Origin: Streptomyces sp. Q6
GTDB lineage: Bacteria; Actinomycetota; Actinomycetes; Streptomycetales; Streptomycetaceae
Reading direction: 5' to 3'
Assembly (NCBI RefSeq): GCF_036967205.1
Contig: NZ_CP146022.1
Location: 7,130,001 to 7,194,000, forward strand
Length of the DNA stretch: 64,000 nucleotides
The notes under the pieces are model-generated. The model did no database searches and was not told where the DNA came from. It worked only from the letters and a program-made list of their open reading frames with translations. Below are positions 27,267-35,921 of this stretch, one piece after another. The translations under genes and the position numbers were made by a program. Positions within the stretch are counted from its first letter, which is position 1. Each line of letters starts with the position of its first letter.

Positions 27267-28682
27267 TCAGGTGGCAGGTTGCGGCTGGGCCGAGGCCGTC
27301 GCACCCTTTCCGGCCCGGGGCCGTCCGGGCTGCCGCAGCGTCATCGCGATCACCGCGGCGACCAGCGAGGTACTGCCGGCCAGCGCGTACGCCCCGTTGT
27401 AGCCCCAGGAGGCCACCACCATGGAGCCGAGCCCGCCGCCGAAGAGGCCGCTGATGAGCTTTCCGCTGTACACGAGCCCGTAGTTGGACGCGTTGTAGTT
27501 CTCACCGAAGTAGTCCGGCGTGAGCGCGGCGAACAGCGGGTAGAACGCGCCGCCGCCGAATCCGGAGAGGAACGCGAAGACGAGGAAGAGGCCCTCGCTC
27601 TTCAGCTCACCGGCCCAGATGACGCCGAACTGCGCGAGCCCGAGGACCAGGATGACGCCCACCAGGATCGGCTTGCGCCCCCACTTGTCGGAGGCCCAGC
27701 CCACGACACCGCGCCCGATGCCGTTGATGACCGCCATCACGCCCATGGACGACGCGGCGACGAGCGGGCCGAAGCCGACCTCCTTCGCGTAGTCGACCTG
27801 GAAGGAGATGCCGAAGATGGAGACACCGGCGCTGATCACCAGGGCGATCCACATCAGGGGCAGCATGCCCGTCCTGATCGCCTCCATCGGGGTGTACTGG
27901 CGTACCGCGGGCGGGTTCTTGGCGAGTCCGGCGGCGGTCTTGTCGCCCCCGCTGTGCGTCAGCGGGTCGATGTGCGCGGGCCACCAGTTCTTCGGCGGGT
28001 CTTTGAAGAAGGCGGCGCAGGCGAAGACGACGACCATCACGTAGGCGCCGATGAGGTCGAGCACCCGGTGGTAGTTCCCGGTGTCGAAGGCGTAGTTGAA
28101 GATGAAGATGAACGGGAGCGCGCCGTAGGCGAAGCCGCCGTTGACGAAGCCGGTCTTGCCGCCCTTGCGCTCCGGGAACCACTTGCCGACCATGTTGACG
28201 CAGGTCGAGTAGATCAGGCCGGAGCCGATGCCGCCGACGACGCCGAAGCCGACGATCGCGAGTACGACGTTGCTCAGGTGCGACAGGGCGAGGAACCCGA
28301 GCAGGCACATCGCCGAGCCGGTGAACATGGCCCGACGGGCGGTCAGGATCCCCTTCTCACGCAGCCATCCGGCGGGGAAGGAGATACCGGCCTGGAAGAA
28401 GATCCAGACGCTGAGGATCCAGAAGGTGTTGGACTGTGTCCACCCGTGGGCCTCGGACAGGGTGTCCTCGGCCGAGCCGTACGCGTACTCGAAGACGCTG
28501 ATGGCCATCATCGCGACCCATGGCAGATAGACCATGAGCGAGCGGGAGTGGCCGAGGATGTCGCGGTCGGTCTCGCCGACCCGGTAGACGCGGCCCCGGG
28601 CGTCGGTGACTTCGCGGTAGGGGCGGGGCGGTGCGCCGAGCGGTTCCGACGCGCCTTCTGCCGTGCTGCGGTTCAAGGTCAT
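27267..28682 (-). CDS. Oxalate/formate antiporter, OFA family (copy 2)
   Basis: 471-residue major-facilitator antiporter, clearly paralogous to copy 1. The same N-terminal VTDARGRVYRVGETDRDILG, the loop FFKDPPKNWWPAHIDPL and GGKTGFVNGGFAYGALPF appear at equivalent places, with about 12 hydrophobic segments. The second half carries SDKWGRKPILVG and GGAFYPLFAALTPDYFGENY. It should mediate oxalate entry and formate exit across the cytoplasmic membrane. Unlike copy 1, it has operator site C in the divergent region shared with the aldehyde dehydrogenase gene. ATG at 28682; the C terminus is a short Ala/Gln/Pro-rich tail. Confidence 0.9.
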   Translation of the reverse strand: MTLNRSTAEGASEPLGAPPRPYREVTDARGRVYRVGETDRDILGHSRSLMVYLPWVAMMAISVFEYAYGSAEDTLSEAHGWTQSNTFWILSVWIFFQAGISFPAGWLREKGILTARRAMFTGSAMCLLGFLALSHLSNVVLAIVGFGVVGGIGSGLIYSTCVNMVGKWFPERKGGKTGFVNGGFAYGALPFIFIFNYAFDTGNYHRVLDLIGAYVMVVVFACAAFFKDPPKNWWPAHIDPLTHSGGDKTAAGLAKNPPAVRQYTPMEAIRTGMLPLMWIALVISAGVSIFGISFQVDYAKEVGFGPLVAASSMGVMAVINGIGRGVVGWASDKWGRKPILVGVILVLGLAQFGVIWAGELKSEGLFLVFAFLSGFGGGAFYPLFAALTPDYFGENYNASNYGLVYSGKLISGLFGGGLGSMVVASWGYNGAYALAGSTSLVAAVIAMTLRQPGRPRAGKGATASAQPQPAT

Positions 28683-28755
28683 TCGGACTCATCCCTCACA
28701 GAGCTGCACTGCTGCGCGCACCCTGCCGATGTCAGGGGTCAGCAGTGGCCGGGAT

Positions 28756-28783
28756 ATTGCATACAGTCGACGAATACTGTATG
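28756..28783. promoter_or_regulatory. Operator site C between OFA copy 2 and the aldehyde dehydrogenase
   Basis: ATTGCATAC (28756-28764) and CATACAGT (28760-28767) mirrored by ACTGTATG (28776-28783), with the same 14-base phasing to ATACTGTAT as site A. About 40 further bases also resemble the region beyond site A (GTATCCC/TTATCCC, then GTGTCCAGGGG). These promoters look duplicated. The 273-base gap 28683-28955 holds nothing else recognisable. Confidence 0.65.
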
Positions 28784-28955
28784 AAGAGTGTTATCCCTCA
28801 CGTGGTGGGCGAGTGTCCAGGGGCGTGCAGAAATTTTGTGACGCCCGTGACTGTCGGGGCTACGAGCCCACCGGCCCGTCCGCCCTGCACCGCCCTTTCC
28901 AGGAAGCCCCGTTGGGCCCCCTCATCTCGACTGTGCACCGAGAGCGGAGACATCC

Positions 28956-30518
28956 ATGGCACCCACTTTCACCCCCGGCACCCCTCCCGCCACCCTCAAG
29001 GCGGGAACGTCTTGGGCCGATGCCTGGCGGCGCTGTCTGACCGTCGCCCCCGAAGCGTTCCGCGAGGACCGCGTCCTGAATCTTTGGAACGGCGCGTGGC
29101 AGGCGGACGGCCGGGTGCTTCCGGCCACCACCCCCGTCGACGGAACCCCCGTCGCCGGACCGCCGCGGCTCGACGGGGACACCGCGCACCAGGCCGTACG
29201 CGCCTGCCTCGACCAGCACCGCGCCTGGCGGCACGTCCCGCTCGCCGAGCGGCGTGCCCGGATCGCCGCGACGCTCGACGCGCTCGCCGAGCACCGTGAA
29301 CTGCTCGCCCTGCTCCTCGTCTGGGAGATCGGCAAGCCCTGGCGGCTCGCGCAGGCGGACGTGGACCGGGCGATCGACGGCGTGCGGTGGTACGTGGACG
29401 GGATCGACGGGATGCTCGCCGACCGCACTCCGCTGCCCGGCCCGGTGTCGAACATCGCGAGCTGGAACTACCCGATGAGCGTCCTCGTGCACGCGATGCT
29501 GGTGCAGGCCGTCGCGGGCAACGCCGTCATCGCCAAGGCCCCCACGGACGGCGGCGTCTCGTGCCTGACACTGGCCTGCGCGCTGGCCGCGCGGGAGGGC
29601 GTACCGCTCACCCTCGTGAGCGGGAGCGGCCGGGAGCTGTCGCAGGCGCTGGTGCGTGCGCCGGAGATCGGCTGCGTGTCGTTCGTGGGCGGGCGGGACA
29701 CCGGGGCGGCCGTCGCCACGGCCGTCGCGGACCTGGGCAAGCGGCACGTCCTGGAGCAGGAGGGCCTGAACACCTGGGGGATCTGGGACTACTCCGACTG
29801 GGACGCGCTGTCGGCCGTGATCCCGAAGCTGTTCGACTACGGCAAGCAGCGCTGCACCGCCTACCCGCGCTTCGTCGTGCAGCGCGACGCGTTCGACGCG
29901 TTCCTGTCGGCGTACCTGCCCGCGGTGCGCGGCCTGCGCGTGGGGCATCCGCTGGCGGTGGCCTCGGCCGAGGACCCGTACCCGGAGCTGGACTTCGGGC
30001 CGCTGATCAACGCGGCGAAGGCGAAGGAGCTGACCGACCAGGTCACCGAGGCGATCGGCCGGGGAGCGGTGCCCCTGCACCGCGGGCGGGTCGATCCGGA
30101 CCGGTTCCTGCCGGGGCAGGACACGAGTGCCTACGTCCACCCGGTGACGCTGCTCGGCCCGCCGGCGTCGTCGCCACTGCACCACGCGGAGCCGTTCGGT
30201 CCGGTGGACACGGTCGTCCTGGTGGACACGGAGGCGGAGCTGCTCGCCGCGATGAACGCGTCGAACGGCGCGCTGGTGGCGACCCTCTCGACCGACGACG
30301 AGCAGACCTTCGCACGGCTCGCGCCGCAGATCCGGGCGTTCAAGGTGGGCCACGGCACGGCGCGTTCACGCGGCGACCGCGACGAACTGTTCGGCGGCTT
30401 CGGAGCGTCGTGGCGCGGCGCGTTCGTCGGCGGCGAACTCCTGGTACGGGCCGTCACGCAGGGCCCCGAGGGCGAGCGCCTGCCCGGCAACTTCCCGGCG
30501 TACCAGCTGATGCCGTGA
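28956..30518 (+). CDS. Aldehyde dehydrogenase family protein in the oxalate locus
   Basis: 520 residues with the ALDH fold. The cofactor-binding/catalytic asparagine is in [11 protein letters not shown] (about residue 169), the general-base glutamate in [11 protein letters not shown] and the catalytic cysteine in [11 protein letters not shown]. It oxidises an aldehyde to an acid or reduces an acyl-CoA, using NAD(P). Placed between an oxalate antiporter and frc copy 2, a glyoxylate or oxalyl-CoA substrate is possible but unproven. ATG at 28956 lies 173 bases from operator site C. The product starts with a family-atypical 45-residue leader (TWADAWRR-like), and frc copy 2 follows after 50 bases, probably in the same transcript. 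Confidence 0.82.
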   Translation: MAPTFTPGTPPATLKAGTSWADAWRRCLTVAPEAFREDRVLNLWNGAWQADGRVLPATTPVDGTPVAGPPRLDGDTAHQAVRACLDQHRAWRHVPLAERRARIAATLDALAEHRELLALLLVWEIGKPWRLAQADVDRAIDGVRWYVDGIDGMLADRTPLPGPVSNIASWNYPMSVLVHAMLVQAVAGNAVIAKAPTDGGVSCLTLACALAAREGVPLTLVSGSGRELSQALVRAPEIGCVSFVGGRDTGAAVATAVADLGKRHVLEQEGLNTWGIWDYSDWDALSAVIPKLFDYGKQRCTAYPRFVVQRDAFDAFLSAYLPAVRGLRVGHPLAVASAEDPYPELDFGPLINAAKAKELTDQVTEAIGRGAVPLHRGRVDPDRFLPGQDTSAYVHPVTLLGPPASSPLHHAEPFGPVDTVVLVDTEAELLAAMNASNGALVATLSTDDEQTFARLAPQIRAFKVGHGTARSRGDRDELFGGFGASWRGAFVGGELLVRAVTQGPEGERLPGNFPAYQLMP

Positions 30519-30568
30519 GACCGCGGGGACGTACACGACACGATCGACGGACCCGTGTGGAGGGGAAC

Positions 30569-31798
30569 ATGACCAAGGCTCTCGAAGGTATACGCGTGCT
30601 CGACATGACCCATGTCCAGTCGGGTCCCTCCGCCACCCAGCTACTGGCCTGGCTCGGCGCGGACGTCGTGAAACTCGAAGCACCCACCGGTGACATCACC
30701 CGCACCCAACTGCGCGACATCCCCGACGTCGACTCCCTCTACTTCACCATGCTCAACTGCAACAAACGCTCCATCACCCTCAACACCAAAACCGAACGCG
30801 GCAAAGAACTCCTGACCGAACTCATCCGCCGCTCCGACGTCATGGTCGAAAACTTCGGCCCCGGCGCCATCGACCGCATGGGCTTCACCTGGGACCACAT
30901 CCAGACCATCAACCCCCGCCTCGTCTACGCCTCCATCAAAGGCTTCGGCGACGGCCCCTACACCAACCTCAAAGCCTACGAAGTCGTCGCCCAGGCCATG
31001 GGCGGCTCCATGGCCACCACCGGCCTCCACGACGGCCCCCCACTGGCCACCGGCGCCCAGATCGGCGACTCCGGCACCGGCATCCACACCGTCGCCGGCA
31101 TCCTCGCCGCCCTCTTCCAACGCGAGAACACCGGCCGCGGCCAACGCGTCAACGTCGCCATGCAACACGCCGTCCTCAACCTCTGCCGCGTCAAACTCCG
31201 CGACCAACAACGCCTCACCCACGGCCCCCTGCCCGAATACCCCAACGACGACTTCACCGACGAAGTCCCCCGCTCCGGCAACGCCTCCGGCGGCGGCCAA
31301 CCCGGCTGGGCCGTGAAATGCGCCCCCGGCGGACCCAACGACTACGTCTACGTCATCGTCCAACCCACCGGCTGGAAACCCCTGACCCACCTCATCGGAC
31401 ACCCCGAACTCGCCGACGACCCCGACTGGGCCACCCCCCAAGCCCGCCTGCCCCGCCTCACCAAAATGTTCCAACTCATCGAGGAATGGACCACCACCCT
31501 CCCCAAATGGACCGTCCTCGAACAACTCAACACCCACAACATCCCCTGCGGCCCCATCCTCTCCACCAAAGAAATCATCGAAGACCCCTCCCTCACCGCC
31601 AACCACATGATCGTCGAAGTCGACCACCCCCAACGCGGCACCTATCGCACGGTGGGCAACCCGCTGAAGCTGTCCGACTCGCCGACCACCATCACCGCCT
31701 CACCACTGCTCGGCGAACACAACACCGACGTCTTCGTCGAGGAACTCGGCCTGGAAGAAGCCGAGTTGGTGCAGCTCAGGGAGCAGGGCGTCATCTGA
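30569..31798 (+). CDS. frc: Formyl-CoA:oxalate CoA-transferase (copy 2)
   Basis: 409-residue class III CoA-transferase with the same active-site Asp167 (AQIGDSGTG) and glycine loop as copy 1. DNA from 30570 to 31643 matches copy 1 on the opposite strand with one difference noticed (GAG at 31481-31483 versus GAA). After 31643 the genes diverge abruptly: this copy ends with [20 protein letters not shown] and a distinct tail [13 protein letters not shown]. Its ATG has a strong GGAGGGG site, unlike the GTG start of copy 1. Codons such as AAA, GAA and CAA dominate inside the block but not in the tail, indicating a mosaic gene. Confidence 0.92.
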   Translation: MTKALEGIRVLDMTHVQSGPSATQLLAWLGADVVKLEAPTGDITRTQLRDIPDVDSLYFTMLNCNKRSITLNTKTERGKELLTELIRRSDVMVENFGPGAIDRMGFTWDHIQTINPRLVYASIKGFGDGPYTNLKAYEVVAQAMGGSMATTGLHDGPPLATGAQIGDSGTGIHTVAGILAALFQRENTGRGQRVNVAMQHAVLNLCRVKLRDQQRLTHGPLPEYPNDDFTDEVPRSGNASGGGQPGWAVKCAPGGPNDYVYVIVQPTGWKPLTHLIGHPELADDPDWATPQARLPRLTKMFQLIEEWTTTLPKWTVLEQLNTHNIPCGPILSTKEIIEDPSLTANHMIVEVDHPQRGTYRTVGNPLKLSDSPTTITASPLLGEHNTDVFVEELGLEEAELVQLREQGVI

Positions 31799-31801
31799 GC
31801 C

Positions 31802-31832
31802 GTGCGGGGCGGCCCGTCCGTCCGCCCCGCAC
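31802..31832 (+). terminator. Terminator after frc copy 2
   Basis: Perfect 11-bp stem GTGCGGGGCGG (31802-31812) and CCGCCCCGCAC (31822-31832), starting 3 bases after the stop codon. Confidence 0.82.
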
Positions 31833-31839
31833 CGCCCGC

Positions 31840-31884
31840 TTGATAGGCGACGTCTATCAACTGGAAATAGTTCCGTCTTGGACG
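31840..31884 (+). promoter_or_regulatory. LysR-type site and conserved promoter of the molybdopterin oxidoreductase gene
   Basis: TTGATAG (31840-31846), seven bases, then CTATCAA (31854-31860) forms a perfect palindrome with the ATAG-N7-CTAT core typical of LysR-family sites. Sixteen bases after CTATC comes GTCTTGGACG (31875-31884). The same pair, TTATC plus 16 bases plus GTCTTGGACG, and the same CTGG after TATCA occur upstream of oxc. The start codon is 75 bases beyond. Confidence 0.65.
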
Positions 31885-31958
31885 GGTTCTCGCGGCCTGA
31901 CCGAAGCTGATCGTCGAGCGGTGACAGCACCGCGCGGCAGAAAGGCACAGGCCGGAAC

Positions 31959-34271
31959 ATGAGCACCGACGGCAGCGGAAACTCCCTCGACGGCGACAGC
32001 GAGGACCGGCTGAGGGTCACCCCGCCCAAGACCTGGGCGACCGGCGCACCCGCCGTGGTCCACGCCCTCCAGTACGCGCTCGGCCGGACCGACCCCCGGC
32101 GCACGGCGCTGACCCTCCTGAACATCAACCAGGCGGACGGCTTCGACTGCCCCGGCTGCGCCTGGCCCGAGCCCGCCCCGGGCCGACGCTCGCGCAACGA
32201 GTACTGCGAGAACGGCGCCAAGCACATCAGCGACGAGGCGACCTCGCGCCGGGTCACCGCCGACTTCTTCCGCGAGCACTCCGTCGCGGACCTCGCCCGC
32301 CGCTCCGACCGCTGGCTCAACCAGCAGGGCCGGCTCACCGCACCCATGGTGAAGCGGCCCGGCGCCACGCACTACACGCCGATCGGCTGGGACGAGGCCC
32401 TCGGGCTGCTCGCCGCCGAACTGCGCGGCCTCGACTCGCCCGACGAAGCGCTCTTCTACACGTCCGGCCGGCTGAACAACGAGGCGGCCTTCCTGCTCCA
32501 GCTCTTCGCCCGCGCCTACGGCACCAACAACCTGCCCGATTGCAGCAACCTGTGCCACGAGTCCAGCGGCGCCGCCCTGATGGAGACGCTCGGCATCGGC
32601 AAGGGCAGCGTCAGCCTGGACGACATCCACCACAGCGACCTCGTCCTCGTCGTCGGCCAGAACCCGGGTACGAACCACCCGAGGATGCTGACCGCCCTCG
32701 AAGAGACCAAGCGCAACGGCGGCAAGGTCATCGCCGTGAACACGCTGCCCGAGGCCGGGCTGATCCGCTTCAAGCATCCGCAGAAGCCGCGCGGCGTCGT
32801 CGGCCGGGGCACCGCCATCGCCGACACGTTCCTCCAGATCCGCGCCGGTGGCGACCTCGCTCTCTTCAAAGCGCTCAACCTGCTGCTCATCGAGGCGGAG
32901 GAGGCGCGGCCCGGCACGGTCGTGGACCGGGGCTTCATCGGGGCGTACAGCGCCGGGTACGAGGATTTCGCACGGCAGGCCCGCAAGATCACCTGGGACG
33001 ACATCCACGAGGCCACCGGCCTGAGCCGCGAGCAGATCGAGGACGTCGCCGACACGGTCCTGAGCAGCCGCAGCGTCATCGTGTGCTGGGCGATGGGCCT
33101 CACTCAGCACAAGCACGCGGTCCCCACCATCCGCGAGGTCGTCAACTTCCTCCTGCTGCGCGGCAACATCGGCCGTCCGGGCGCCGGAGTCTGTCCGGTG
33201 CGCGGCCACAGCAACGTCCAGGGCGACCGCTCGATGGGCGTCTGGGAGAAGATGCCGCAGTCGTTCCTGGACGCGCTGGAGCGGGAGTTCGGGTTCACGC
33301 CGCCCACGCACCACGGCCTCGACTCCGTCGACGGCATCCGGGCGATGCGCGACGGCGCGGCCAAGGTCTTCGTAGGGGTCGCCGGCAACTTCGTACGGGC
33401 CACACCCGACAGCGACGTCACGGAGGCGGCGATGCGCCGCTGCCGCATGACCGCGCACCTCTCCACCACACTCAACCGCTCGCACACGGTGTGCGGCGAC
33501 ACCGCGCTCATCCTGCCGACGCTCGGCCGCAGCGACCGCGACGTCCAGGCGTCGGGGGAGCAGTTCGTCACCGTCGAGGACTCCATGAGCGAGGTGCACG
33601 CCTCGCGCGGCCGCCTCGCTCCGGCCTCCGCGCAGCTGCTCAGCGAGGTGGCGATCATCTCGCGCCTCGCCCGGCGCACGCTCCTGGACCAACCGGCCAT
33701 CCCCTGGGAGGAGTTCGAGGCGGACTACGGCACCGTCCGCGACCGGATCGCCCGCGTCGTGCCCGGCTTCGCCGACTTCAACGCGCGGGTCGCGGCGCCC
33801 GGCGGCTTCACACTGCCCAACCCGGTGAACCAGAAGATCTTCCCCACGCCGAGCGGCAAAGCCGTCTTCACCTGCAACGACTTCGAGATGCCCGAGGTCC
33901 CGGCGGGCCACTTGCTGCTCCAGACCCTGCGCTCGCACGACCAGTGGAACACCGTCCCGTACGCGATGAACGACCGCTACCGGGGCATCCACCACGGCCG
34001 CCGCGTCGTCCTCGTCAACCCGGCCGACCTCGACGCCCTCGGCATCGCCGACCGCTCGCTCGTCGACCTGGTGGGGGTGTGGAGGGACGGGACCGAGCGG
34101 CGCGCGGAGCGCTTCCGGACGGTCGCCTACCCCACCACGCGCGGCTCCGCGGCGGCCTACTACCCGGAGACCAACGTGCTGGTGCCGCTGGACAGCGTCG
34201 CCGACATCAGCAACACCCCGACCTCGAAGGCCGTCCTGATCCGCCTGGAACCGGTGGCGGAGCCGTCCTGA
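31959..34271 (+). CDS. FdhF/YdeP-family molybdopterin-dependent oxidoreductase
   Basis: 770 residues of the formate-dehydrogenase-like YdeP family, which binds bis-MGD and one 4Fe-4S cluster. N-terminal cluster cysteines are seen in FDCPGCAWPE (Cys64, Cys67) and NEYCENGAK (Cys83). The cofactor domains include FYTSGRLNNEAAFLLQLFAR, CHESSGAALMETLGIGKGS, VVGQNPGTNHPRML and a C-terminal MGD-binding domain around LRSHDQWNTVPYAMNDRYRG. Family members are implicated in formate oxidation or acid resistance; its partner electron carrier is not encoded next to it. It is preceded by the LysR-type promoter element shared with oxc and followed by carbonic anhydrase (48 bases), suggesting CO2 release from formate. 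Confidence 0.87.
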   Translation: MSTDGSGNSLDGDSEDRLRVTPPKTWATGAPAVVHALQYALGRTDPRRTALTLLNINQADGFDCPGCAWPEPAPGRRSRNEYCENGAKHISDEATSRRVTADFFREHSVADLARRSDRWLNQQGRLTAPMVKRPGATHYTPIGWDEALGLLAAELRGLDSPDEALFYTSGRLNNEAAFLLQLFARAYGTNNLPDCSNLCHESSGAALMETLGIGKGSVSLDDIHHSDLVLVVGQNPGTNHPRMLTALEETKRNGGKVIAVNTLPEAGLIRFKHPQKPRGVVGRGTAIADTFLQIRAGGDLALFKALNLLLIEAEEARPGTVVDRGFIGAYSAGYEDFARQARKITWDDIHEATGLSREQIEDVADTVLSSRSVIVCWAMGLTQHKHAVPTIREVVNFLLLRGNIGRPGAGVCPVRGHSNVQGDRSMGVWEKMPQSFLDALEREFGFTPPTHHGLDSVDGIRAMRDGAAKVFVGVAGNFVRATPDSDVTEAAMRRCRMTAHLSTTLNRSHTVCGDTALILPTLGRSDRDVQASGEQFVTVEDSMSEVHASRGRLAPASAQLLSEVAIISRLARRTLLDQPAIPWEEFEADYGTVRDRIARVVPGFADFNARVAAPGGFTLPNPVNQKIFPTPSGKAVFTCNDFEMPEVPAGHLLLQTLRSHDQWNTVPYAMNDRYRGIHHGRRVVLVNPADLDALGIADRSLVDLVGVWRDGTERRAERFRTVAYPTTRGSAAAYYPETNVLVPLDSVADISNTPTSKAVLIRLEPVAEPS

Positions 34272-34319
34272 CCCACTCGCCCACCCAGAGCCACCCAGAG
34301 CCACCCGGAGGAGCCCGGC

Positions 34320-34919
34320 ATGACCACAGCAGAGTCGAGCACGGAGTCGAGCACAGCGGCACGCACTGAGGCACGCGCTGAGGTACGTGAAGAGGCGCGC
34401 ACGGAGGGAGGCCCGGTCGCGCGCGACGGCGGGACGGTCACCGACCACCTCCTGGCGGCCAACACCCGTTACGCCGAACGCTTCGAGGACCCCGGCATGG
34501 ACGCCCGCCCCGTCCTCGGCGTGGCCGTGGTGGCCTGCATGGACGCCCGGATCGATCTGCACGCGGCCCTCGGCCTCGCGCTCGGCGACTGTCACACCGT
34601 GCGCAACGCCGGCGGCGTCGTCACCGACGACACCATCCGCTCCCTGACGATCAGTCAGCGGGCGCTCGGCACCCGCAGCGTGATCCTCGTCCACCACACG
34701 GGCTGCGGCCTCCAGTCCCTGACCGAGGAGTTCCGGCACGAGCTGGAGAGGGAGGTCGGACAGCGGCCGAGCTGGGCGGTCGAGGGCTTCACCGATGTCG
34801 ACCAGGACGTGCGGCAGTCCCTCCAGAAGGTGCGCACCTCGCCGTTCCTGCCGCACACCGACGATGTGCGCGGCTTCGTGTTCGACGTACGGACCGGGCG
34901 GTTGAGGGAGGTGACGTGA
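34320..34919 (+). CDS. Beta-carbonic anhydrase-like protein
   Basis: 199 residues: a charged 38-residue N-terminal extension, then a beta-carbonic anhydrase core. Zinc ligands and the catalytic dyad are visible as CMDARID (Cys73, Asp75, Arg76) and HHTGCGL (His126, Cys129). The core is of the short type found in actinobacteria. It interconverts CO2 and bicarbonate. Placed directly after a formate-oxidising enzyme, it would hydrate the CO2 produced from oxalate and formate. ATG follows GGAGGAG. The 3' end carries a tandem repeat that spans the stop codon (34894-34941). Confidence 0.87.
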   Translation: MTTAESSTESSTAARTEARAEVREEARTEGGPVARDGGTVTDHLLAANTRYAERFEDPGMDARPVLGVAVVACMDARIDLHAALGLALGDCHTVRNAGGVVTDDTIRSLTISQRALGTRSVILVHHTGCGLQSLTEEFRHELEREVGQRPSWAVEGFTDVDQDVRQSLQKVRTSPFLPHTDDVRGFVFDVRTGRLREVT

Positions 34920-34941
34920 GGTCCGGGCGGTTGAGGGAGGT
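34894..34941 (+). repeat. 19-bp direct repeat across the carbonic anhydrase stop codon
   Basis: CCGGGCGGTTGAGGGAGGT at 34894-34912 and again at 34923-34941. The first copy encodes the last residues (GRLREVT), the second follows the TGA. A small tandem duplication or slippage event is likely. Confidence 0.7.
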
Positions 34942-34986
34942 CACGGCCCGGTCCTGACGCCCGGCCGCCCACGGGTGCCGCCGTGG

Positions 34987-35718
34987 TCAGCCGCCGAGGC
35001 CGGCCGCGGCGGCGATCTGCTTGCAGTAGAAGTCGGTGGTGTTCTGCGTGTGGCGGCGCATCAGGGCCTCGGCGCGCTCCGGGTCACCCGTGGCGATGGC
35101 CTCGATGATCAGCGCGTGCTCGCTCCAGGCGTCCTTGCCGCGAGGCTTGGCGATCGGCATGTAGTACCAGCGCACCCGCTGGTCGACCTGCGGAATCAGC
35201 TCGGCGAGCACCGCGTTGCGGGACAGCGCCGTGATGTGGGAGTGGAGCGCCGCGTTGGCCTCCACGATGGCCCGCGCGTCGCCCGCGGCGAGCGCCGCGA
35301 TGCCCGTCTCCTGGAGCTCCCACAGATCCGCGACGTCCCGCGCGGTCGCGTGCCGGGCGGCTCCTTGCGCGGAGTACGTCTCCAACACCGCTCGTACGCC
35401 GAGGAGTTGGGCGCATTCCTCCACGGTGGGGGCGTGCACGAAGGCGCCCTGGGCCGGGCGCAGATCGACCCAGCCGGCCGCCTGGAGCCGCTGCAACGCT
35501 TCCCGGACCGGCTGCCGGCTCACCCCGAGCCGCTCGGCGAGTTCGGCCTCGACGAGGTGCTGCCCGGGGCTGAGCGTCCCGTTGATGATCATCTCGATCA
35601 GTGCGTCGTAGACGGCCTGCCGCAGGGGCGCGGGCCGGGTGATCGGCCCCGCGGCGGCGATGGACCTCAAGGCCGGTGCGGTGCCGGTCGGTGCGGTGAC
35701 GGTCGGCGTGTCGGACAT
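34987..35718 (-). CDS. GntR-family transcriptional regulator with FCD domain (regulator 2)
   Basis: 243 residues. The winged-helix DNA-binding part includes LVEAELAERLGVSRQPVREALQRL, and the wing WVDLRPAQGAFVH is identical in type to regulator 1. The FCD domain has histidine ligands in EANAALHSHITAL and KDAWSEHALIIEAI. It most likely represses or activates oxalate/formate genes in response to an acyl-CoA or organic acid. Two operator half-sites (35775-35786 and 35854-35871) lie in the divergent region towards the broken acyl-CoA dehydrogenase gene, which suggests autoregulation. Confidence 0.9.
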   Translation of the reverse strand: MSDTPTVTAPTGTAPALRSIAAAGPITRPAPLRQAVYDALIEMIINGTLSPGQHLVEAELAERLGVSRQPVREALQRLQAAGWVDLRPAQGAFVHAPTVEECAQLLGVRAVLETYSAQGAARHATARDVADLWELQETGIAALAAGDARAIVEANAALHSHITALSRNAVLAELIPQVDQRVRWYYMPIAKPRGKDAWSEHALIIEAIATGDPERAEALMRRHTQNTTDFYCKQIAAAAGLGG

Positions 35719-35774
35719 GAACGACCCCTCCCTCTCCGGTCGCTGACAGAGTGTCAGGTCACGGGATACTGACT

Positions 35775-35786
35775 TTAGTATGCAAT
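35775..35786. promoter_or_regulatory. Operator half-site D1 upstream of regulator 2
   Basis: TTAGTATGCAAT, carrying the GTATGCAAT half-site (complement of ATTGCATAC in sites A and C). It lies 57 bases upstream of the regulator 2 start codon. Confidence 0.45.
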
Positions 35787-35853
35787 AGACAGAGCCTCGG
35801 GTGTCCGGGTCGGCGAAAAGGGTGCGTCACACCCCTGGCGCCCCATGTGGATG

Positions 35854-35871
35854 CGAAATACTGTATGCAAT
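35854..35871. promoter_or_regulatory. Operator site D2 (full palindrome) in the regulator 2 / acyl-CoA dehydrogenase gap
   Basis: GCGAAATACTGTATGCAAT contains ATACTGTAT (35858-35866) and GTATGCAAT (35863-35871). Read on the other strand it is ATTGCATACAGTAT, the best match to the locus consensus. An octamer GCGTCACA (35824-35831) nearby also occurs, inverted, near sites B and C. Confidence 0.65.
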
Positions 35872-35921
35872 TATCGTGCCGCATGGCGGCGGACCCGACT
35901 TCGCTCACGAGGGGGCACCCC

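Noticed and set aside
31840-31860. OxyR binding site
   Set aside because: The ATAG-N7-CTAT core matches OxyR spacing, but no OxyR gene or oxidative-stress gene is present and the local LysR gene is a simpler candidate.
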